Assembly (NCBI GenBank): GCA_023238725.1
Contig: CM041547.1
Coordinates: 19,601,144-19,665,143 of the forward strand
Length of the DNA: 64,000 bases
Origin: Scortum barcoo
Taxonomy: Eukaryota > Chordata > Actinopteri > Centrarchiformes > Terapontidae
Direction of reading: 5' to 3'
The notes under the pieces were generated by a model, which saw only the letters and a program-made list of their open reading frames with translations, was not told the origin of the DNA and searched no databases. This document shows, in pieces, positions 56,345 through 64,000 of the stretch; the stretch's first letter is position 1, and every line of letters begins with the position of its first letter. The position numbers were made by a program, and so were the translations under genes.

Positions 56345-56352
56345 TGTAAATA
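56345..56352 (+). promoter_or_regulatory. grin2b: Pumilio response element TGTAAATA
   Basis: Exact UGUANAUA match about 225 bp before the distal poly(A) signal. Confidence 0.35.
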
Positions 56353-56570
56353 CTGAATATTGGGGAAAACATTTACCTTCTTTTTTTTGTATGGAAACGA
56401 TCAAAGTAATCTCAATAACAAAATTAACCACGTCATGACAAAATTGCAAAAAAAACATCGTTAAGGTACTTCTAATAAGGATAATACTGATATCTACAAT
56501 TATAAGTGCTCAGATAAGGCTATTCTTTCTCTTTGTACATGATGAACAAAATGAAGTGTTGAGTATTAAT

Positions 56571-56576
56571 AATAAA
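56571..56576 (+). promoter_or_regulatory. grin2b: Candidate distal poly(A) signal AATAAA
   Basis: Hexamer followed by an A run and then TTTGATGC...GAGTCTTTTTATG. It is the last good signal before sequence character changes at about 56600 from AU-rich to C/T-rich, which is why I end the UTR here. Confidence 0.4.
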
Positions 56577-59500
56577 AAAAAACTATAAGTTTGATGCATT
56601 TGAGTCTTTTTATGCCCTTGACTCTTGATTCATTTCATGTGGCTGGTGTGCTTATGCGCCAGAGAAATTCTCTGTTCTTTGTGCATGGCTTTCACGTTCC
56701 CTGGCTTCGACAGTGTCTGTCTGCCCACTGTAGTGGACACACAGACAGTCTGGCTCTCTACCTCTTTTCTTTACTTACTCTCTCTCGGCACAGACACTTG
56801 CATAATCTGAAACCCCTTGTAGAGTCTGTCTTCTCTCTCTCCCTCTCTATCTGTTGCTTTCTTTCGGTCACAGACTTGCATTCATTGTCATTCTCTCAAA
56901 TACAAGCTCTCTCTCTCTCTCGCTCTCTCCTGGCTGGCAGGAAGGGCAGGAATTCCTGGGAGAGGGGGGGAGAAGAGGAGAGGCCTGCCTGAGAAAGGAG
57001 GGCCATATGGTGACGGTATGGTGGAGTGGTTGGGCCTGGGTCTGTCCCCTCAACAACCCGCACTGCTGCTGGCGCTCCGCACAGCCTCATCTGATGCTGT
57101 CCAGCCCCCTCGGGGTTCTCTCAGGCTGCTCTCTCAGGCTGCTCTCCCCTCTCTCCCCTCCGCCACACCATCTCTGCTCCTGCCGGACCGTGCAGCAGTA
57201 CAGTAAGCCCGCCTGAGAGCTTCATGGAAGTGAGACGACTGTTGCGCGTTCTCGGATGTAAAGGCTGGCACCCACTTCAGTTCACCTTTGAGACAGCACA
57301 AAGCTGTCTGTAACAGTATAACCATTTAACCTTTATTTATCCAGTAGAGATCAACACTGAGATTGAGGGTGTCGTTCACAATGCATAATAATTATCTGAG
57401 GTCAGGGAAGCGGGACAGATTGAAAAATCTGGGTGATGAAAGTAAATGAAGAAAACCCACCCCTGTCTCAGCAATTGCCATCAAACTGACATTGAGAAGG
57501 GCATTTATCTTCCAGCAGTCTCCAACGCTGTTCAGTTGCCAATAGTGTAATATTGTGCTTGTACCGAGCAGGTCCCTTGTGCAAATGTATTTAAATGTAT
57601 GAATAATAAGCAGGGCATTCTGTAAAGGGGGGAAACATCCTGGAGAAAATCAAAGCTAATATCATGTGCATTTTGCAAGGCTACTAATGTCTTTGGATAT
57701 GTGAGCTCTTTTTCTGCAGTGTGCATTTAAAACATTTCATGTCTTGTAAGTCGCACACTCATTAACAGCAGCTCCTAGCAGAGTTTTGAACTCTGATGCC
57801 TCTGATGAAGATGAAAAGGCAGACTCGTTATAGCACATCAGCATGCCTGATTACCTGTTCTCATGACGGTGTTTTGACCTCTCACATGACAAAAAGACCA
57901 AATCCAAAAATCAACTGTAAAGTATTTTCACTTTTGTACCGGGCTGAGCTCCGCAGTCTGTAAATTTAACATTTTGACATTTTAACAACAATCTTATCCT
58001 AGAGTGACTTAAAGATGCATTAAGATTTTTACTGCCCCATAGTATGAAATGACTACGATATATCTAAAGGGTTTGATAGGGTCGTTGATCAATACCAGTG
58101 ACTCAACGATTACTTTGCCAGGTACTGAGACTTTCAGCACTCCGTCTCCTGGCCATATCTCCAGCCGCTCCGCACCTTTCACACTCGGTCAATAAGAGGA
58201 TGGGTGCTGTGCGTGAGTAAACCGCCCCCACAAATGCATTTCGTGCTCAAGCCAAAAAAGCAAAGCGGTGTTAATTGGCTTCATGATACATCATCTCTCC
58301 ACTCAACATGTTTGCAGCGTTTCTGCTCTCTTAAGATATCTTTCTGTGTTTCAAGTGTAAGAATGTGATTAGTGCACAAGTGTAAAATGTGAAATGAGTG
58401 CTGTTCTGTCAGTTGGTATCAGGACTCTTCCACAGACCTTTCCATATTCATACAATTTCCAGTCACCAGGCAGACGTTAGTGAGGTTTACAAAATTACAA
58501 AGTTGGCCTTTTAAAAAAGGCTAGCTGCTATGGCCACTTCAAGCAATGTGACGGTATGTGAGAATATGCAAACTTTTTTTACTCAAAACCACAAATGTGA
58601 ACCTCAGGGTGCCCTCGGAGGAAATGTCAAGTGATCATTCAGTCACTGGTTGTTAAGAAATTTAACCACCAAATGTCAACCAGCTGATGTCACCAGAGCA
58701 AAGAGTTACGCAGGTTTCAGTCCGGACAAAAGGGACCCACCAAGTGTCTGACTACAGTTAGCATGGCTAAAAAGGTGAAGGGGGTTAGAGGGAGGCAGGG
58801 AGGAGTTAACAAAAGAGTGATGGACGAGGGTGTACAGGAGGGGAAAAGGTTTTTAGAGAGTGATCAAGAGCATGAGAAATGAAGGGAGAGAGTGTTGCAT
58901 TTAGGAACTCAGACCATCATTTCAGCTACCTCCTGAAATAGTGAAGATGAGATGAAGCGGCTGGAATGTCTCCCGGCAGAGACCACACAGTAAACAGGTT
59001 ATCTGCCAGAGAAGCTCAAAGTTTGGAGACATGATGGTAAACTTGCTGACAAGAGCAAACTATTCAAAGTGCAGCGAGGCTCCGCAGTGTTGAACGGTGC
59101 AAAAGCATGCTAGAAGTGAGGCTGCCCGCTGGACGACACTATAACTAACCAACTTGGCATCCACTCTCTATGCTAAATATCTGACCTACTCTCCTCTGTC
59201 CATACCTGCGCACAGCAGCCCGCCTGTCCTCCCACCCAGCGGTGATGACACCCACCACCTCATCCATCATCCCTGGAACAGCACACCCCCCACATCACTC
59301 CTCGCTCACATTAATTTTTTAGTCACACTGGCAAGCAAGACTTATTAAATTATTGATGGTGGGAGTGAGGTGTGAGGGAAAAAGGATGAGATATATTAGT
59401 GAGATAGAGATTCACATTTGAGGTTGCACGCCGCCTTAACAGTGAAATATCCCTAGCCATGCTGCAGTTTGGTATTTGTGCTGCCGTCAAGGATAAGATG

Positions 59501-59847
59501 AATGAAATGTTTTCGGTATGGAGAGCTGGACTGTCAGAAACTTGACATGGGTGCATCTGAAGGCCGAAAGCTTCGACGGCTCTAATTCAACAGCCAGTCA
59601 GAGACGAAACCTTGCTCTCTCTCTGCCTCTCGCCGTTGCTCCCCCCTGCCCTCGTCACTCCATACTACTCTCCTGTCTTTCGCCTGATCACCTGAAACTC
59701 TCCAACACTGTGTTCCTGCTTCCTCCCTCATTTTTACTCCCCTACTTCTCCGTCCCTCTCCTCCTCTCTTTAACTCTCTTCATCCCACTGTCACTCCCTC
59801 ACTCTCCAGTGCCCCCTTCTATTGTGCGTCAGCTTGAATTATTACGA

Positions 59848-59905
59848 TGGAGGGAGAGGTGGTGATGGTGGCGGTGGTAGTGGTGGTGGTGGGGGTGGAG
59901 GCACT
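59848..59905 (+). repeat. GGT/GGTGGC trinucleotide-rich repeat
   Basis: Imperfect (GGT)n and (GGTGGC)n over about 55 bp, followed by GGGGGTGGAGG. Confidence 0.85.
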
Positions 59906-61004
59906 GCGGTAATAAAAGGAAGAGGGGCCTGTGAGTTATGGATGAGAGTTCACTGGATTATGGAGAATGAGAGGGGGAGCAGGATGAAGGGTGGAGAGGG
60001 GTAAAAAGGACAGATGACAATAGTGGAGGTGCTAGAGTACTTCCATAAGTCCATAAAGCAGGCTTCCATTTCAGCGATACAACTCGCTTTTATCCTTGAA
60101 ACTTGTGACCTCAGAGGACTCATTCGTTTGCTTTTTGTGTGCGTGCGTCGCACAAACATCTACCACAGTGCTCCGTCATTCTCTTGCTCTCTCATCCCTT
60201 TTTTTTCTTTCCATCGTTGCCTCTCCCTTCTCTCTCTACTCTTTATAAAGTACCTACATTTTAACAATTAACAGTTACCTAGCAACGGGCTATATCAAAA
60301 AGCAGAGAGGAGAAGGGTCGGAGGCAGCGGTACAATATATAGTATATTATTTTATTTATTCTTACGTACCAATACTGCATTTCGCGCGCATCTTTTGGTT
60401 AAAGTAAGGGTCTGATAAGGTCACCCAATAACAGCTGAGTTTTTTAAATTAACCCAATTTTTGCACTTGATATGGTAATGGAGGACAGATGCATGTGTGA
60501 TGCTTGCTGATAACGCTTACCTCTACACACTGCATGCCAACTGTTCCTTGAGATTAGTTTTGGCTGGACACTGATTGTTCTCTCTCTCTGAGTGTGTGTG
60601 TGTGTGTTTGTGTGTTGGCACTGAGCTCCTCGTGGAGGAACATCAGCTGCTGATTTCACACAGCAGCTGGATAGTACACCGGCATTCATGATTTATACAG
60701 TGGAGGGAGACTGCATGTGATCGATGTGCACCCGAACGTATAGAATTGTGCCTTATGGAGGTGGCTGCATTCATGATGCAGCATTCGAAGAGCAAGAGAG
60801 CAATACTGTAAATTGGCAAGAGTTGAGGAGGGCTGTTGGCACCGTTTTTTTCTGACCTCTAAATGTTCTATTTTGCACTGGCAGACGCCCATCATATCCA
60901 TCGCTTACACAGGAACCTTTTTTGTGAATTTTAGTTTGATTTGATTTTGGCTGAAGTTTGCCAATTCAGGATTAGAACTGGGTGAGAATAAGTACAATGT
61001 GCAC

Positions 61005-61240
61005 TTTAAAGGAGTAGTCTAACATATTGGGAAACACTCTTATTTGCTTTCTTTCCTACAACTAGATGAGAAGGTCGATGCCACTCTCATGTCTGTATCT
61101 AAATTTTTGCATGGTTTAATCGTATGTAAGATTTAACATGATAATCAGTTAGCTTTGGAGGTGTTGATAGGTGAATTTAGTTGCCTTTTGGACAGGCTAG
61201 ATTCCCAGCTCCCAGTCTTTGTGCTAAGCTAACCAGATGC
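61005..61240. mobile_element. Teleost MITE-like repeat, copy D (two halves in opposite orientation)
   Basis: Starts TTTAAAGGAGTAGTCTAACA and TATTGGGAAACACTCTTATT with GATGAGAAGGTCGATGCCAC in forward orientation. It then has GTTAGCTTTGGAGGTGTTGA, CAGGCTAGATTCCCAGC and CAGTCTTTGTGCTAAGCTAA in reverse orientation. Same head-to-head topology as the copy at 41841-42288. Confidence 0.6.
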
Positions 61241-61974
61241 CATCTGTTGTGTCATTTATACCACACAAACCTGAGAGAGGTGTCAACCCTCACATCTAAA
61301 TAAAGCAAATATGCTTTTTCAAATACATCAAACTGTGTCTTGAATGGTCCAGCCCACTGCTTGCTTGTTCTTAATTTAAACTCTGACCATGTGACAGAGA
61401 TGCTTAGTGGCAGTATACCTTCTTAGCATGAAGGGAAAAAAATAAATTTACTTAAACCCCATGCAGGGATGAACAAGTGGTCCCTGTACAAAGAAGGTTG
61501 TACTTGATGATACAATGATGAACAAATTATCAGAGCATACCATGTAAACACAAGATCCTTTATTCAGATCTGTAGGGCTGGATATTGTCCAATCACTTAC
61601 AGTGATCAGAAAATGAAATGTTGGTTAGGTTCCAAATGCAAACTAAAAACATTCACATCCCCCAAAATGAGCACACAGTATTGCCAGCATTTATTCCTTT
61701 GGTGTAGTTAATCACTTTCCTGCATGCCAGCAGCCATGTTGTTGCACTGTGTGTTCAAGTTTTCAAACCATCAATGACACCTGCAGTGGAACAATTACTT
61801 CCTGATACTTAATGCAGCTTAGCACAAATTGTTACTGTTCTCGAGCACAGAATGATTCAGAGCTGACAAAGCGCATGTGTGCAGACAAAATGACAGGTGT
61901 GCCGACATGAGGATGAATAATCAAGATGAAGGTGAGACCGAGTGGCTCATGAATCTAGATTTTGTATTGCAGAG

Positions 61975-62045
61975 AGAGAAACAGACATTGAGAGAGATAG
62001 AGAGACAGAGAGAGAGAGAGATAGAGGGAGGGAGGGAGGGAGGTG
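61975..62045 (+). repeat. GA-rich tract ending in (GGGA)4, possible G-quadruplex
   Basis: AGAG repeats run into four GGG runs separated by single A (62026-62040), a canonical G-quadruplex pattern. Confidence 0.75.
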
Positions 62046-63490
62046 GAGAGCAGAGAGCTGCATGGAGATAAAGAGAGGGACAGATGGAGTGATAGGACAT
62101 CAACAAGTGAGAGATCGCTGCAATGGTAAAAGACAGAAGGTGAAAAGGAAGTGCTGAAGAGAAAGGGTTAAAGAGGAGAGGGGAGAGAGATGGTTGCCTC
62201 GGCAACAGCAGCCAGCGTTTTCTCTCCTTCTCTATCAATCCCTCACACACACATACACACACAGACATATATACATGTCCCCTCTTCCCCTCCCTCCATC
62301 CTTTTTCTCTTCTAACTCCTCCATCTATTCTGTGGAGTTAAAGTTTTGCAGGTGTATATTAACGCGTCGCTCTTCCTGGAACAGATTTCTTCAAAGGATG
62401 GTGTGTTTGTCTAATGCTGTGGCAGCACTCGGAAGCACCGTGTGTTATTTGAAATGAATGGTGTTGTACAATGAGTTCAACCCTTGAGTTTAATCAAATC
62501 ATGATATCTTATCATATCAAATCATTGTCACAGTCTTACCTGCACATAGAATGTTTGTTCTTTATATAACTTTATATCAAGTCAACATGATTATGAACTA
62601 TCTTTAACAGAAATAATTGTAGTAGTAGCCTAAAAACTGTTAATTATATCATCCTTAGTGGTGCCACTATTAGTGTCACTCATTTTTATCAATCCCTTTA
62701 ACATACGTTTTAATAGTCCTCATATTGTTTTTAATAAAGATTTATAGCTGTAATCCATATTTTTCTTTTAACACAAAGGTGTATTATTGCTGCACACTTT
62801 CACTCATGCTGAGATTAAAGTAAATGTTGAATTAAGTGTACGGTCATTACAGGGTGCAATGAATAACAGAGGCACTGATAACAGTTTATTGATAGAGCTT
62901 AGGCTGCCATGTGCTGACACTTTACTTCAGCGGCACATTTATCGGGCTGGTAATGTTAAACACTGTCACTCGAATACATTGTGCCACATGTGTGATAATA
63001 TTACAAAATGTAGGATTATACTGTATACATTATGCTGTCTATTTATATTCACTGTCTCATGTCAGTTTGTATTTGAAGTATCATCACTGTATTTGTTACG
63101 AGCTGCACACAACCTGTCAGCTTCCACTCCAGTGATTCCTGACGACAACCTGACGTTGAACATGGCTCAGTCTTCCTGACTAAAAGCTGTCATGTGTGTA
63201 TCTGCAGTGGCACATCCCCACATGACAGCCGCCACAGAGGGGAGGAGATCCAGTGTCTTAGGTCACTGTCGCATCACACGAGGAGCGTGTGAAAGCTTGT
63301 GTGTTGTGACTGTGAGTGACGAGCATGTGTGGGAGTGTGTGTGCATGTGTATGTGTGTGTTCCCTTTGCGTATGCATGACATGTACACCGAATGTTGTAT
63401 GGGGTTGTTATGTGACATGTGAGTATGTGGCATCACCAGGATACAGGTGTATATGGCATGTGTGTGATGCAATGCAGGATTGTACTACAG

Positions 63491-63518
63491 GTGTGTGTGT
63501 GTGTGTGTGTGTGTGTGT
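63491..63518. repeat. (GT)14 microsatellite
   Basis: Pure GT array of 28 bp in a TG-rich neighbourhood that starts near 63300. Confidence 0.97.
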
Positions 63519-64000
63519 ACATGCATGCAAGCACTCCCCATGTGCGCAAGAGAAACATAGATCACCAGAGACAAGACCCCCCAGGGAAGAGAGGAGTAAT
63601 AAAGCACAGAGGCCCGCCACGAGTCACAAGGACGGAACGGGGAAGATGATGGCACCATCAGATTTAATGGGTTACAGGAGAAGGTGGGTGAGAGTGGAAG
63701 ACGAGAGGACAGGAGGGGTTGCTGATGGCAGGAGGGACCATGAGCTGTAGAGGCTAAACAAAGGGGCCCCTCAAGACAAACAGGCTTAATTGGGGCAATC
63801 ACTCTTCTCCACTTCACATTCTGTAACACGCCTGATTTGAATTATGATTTCAATATGTCCATGAGAACCTTGGCTCCATGATTCCTCTCAGACACCCCAC
63901 CTCACCCAACATGAAACCCTTGCGTCAACTTTTTTTTTTTTTTTTTTAACATTCACACGCTTTCAGTTCGGCTGCTTGGGATGCTGGTACCAAGCCAGCC

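Larger units (their letters stand above)
50855..56590 (+). other. grin2b: Probable 3' UTR of grin2b
   Basis: Sequence after TGA 50852-50854 has no conserved frame. It contains AATAAA at 51060-51065, 53064-53069, 53773-53778 and 56571-56576, a CU/UCC-rich tract (51510-51690), AU-rich sequence from 53650 on and several UGUANAUA Pumilio-type motifs. Mammalian GRIN2B is known for a very long 3' UTR, so use of the distal signal near 56571 is plausible. The actual ends cannot be told from sequence. Confidence 0.55.
56591..64000. other. Downstream intergenic region, no gene recognised
   Basis: No frame resembles a known protein. Contents: C/T-rich stretches (56820-57200, 59600-59815), a GGT-rich patch (59848-59905), a MITE-like repeat (61005-61240), a GA-rich/GGGA tract (61975-62045), a (GT)14 array (63491-63518) and a T run (63931-63948). 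Unrecognised UTR or distant exons of a neighbour cannot be excluded. Confidence 0.6.

Noticed and set aside
56868..57216. Open frames downstream of the gene
   Set aside because: Leu/Ser/Pro-rich frames in C/T-rich DNA; no family recognised and no splice context.

Overview
This is eukaryotic, almost certainly teleost fish, DNA. It carries the 3' part of one multi-exon plus-strand gene, an NMDA-type glutamate receptor subunit of the GluN2B class (grin2b; whether teleost copy a or b cannot be told). The fish assignment rests on compact introns (13 recognisable coding exons in 42.5 kb, against hundreds of kb for the whole mammalian gene), abundant CA/GT, CT and GATA microsatellites, and dispersed repeats I recognise as common in teleost genomes. 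The subunit assignment rests on the last exon: CaMKII-site core RRQHSYD, a cysteine cluster CMRCEGC, endocytic YEKL and terminal ESDV, in GluN2B order. Human residue numbers and exon sizes quoted below are from memory and were cross-checked only against internal landmarks.

Layout. 1-8315: non-coding, probably part of the intron after the first coding exon; that exon (signal peptide and about the first 137 residues) is not in the window. 8316-29284: five exons for the rest of the amino-terminal domain and the start of the ligand-binding domain. 29667-44284: seven exons for lobes S1/S2, M1, the M2 pore loop, M3 and M4. 48563-50854: one 2292-bp exon for the whole distal cytoplasmic tail, ending in TGA. 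50855 to about 56590: probable long 3' UTR with several poly(A) signals and Pumilio-type elements. 56591-64000: intergenic or further UTR, no gene recognised. All 12 introns seen whole are GT-AG.

The protein would be a glutamate-binding subunit of the heterotetrameric NMDA receptor. Glutamate-contact residues, pore asparagines, SYTANLAAF gate, palmitoylation cysteines and PDZ ligand are all present. Points of note: the exon at 25262-25384 is out of frame by 2 mod 3 and would stop translation at 29107-29109 in this haplotype or assembly; the single human exon of about 599 bp appears split into three; the tail is about 145 residues longer than human because of glycine-rich expansions; a human Fyn-site tyrosine (Y1336) is Phe and an ifenprodil-pocket Phe (F176) is Tyr; several ligand-binding-domain positions carry GluN2A-type residues. 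I see no second gene, no recognisable RNA gene, no CRISPR array and no viral or autonomous transposon coding sequence.
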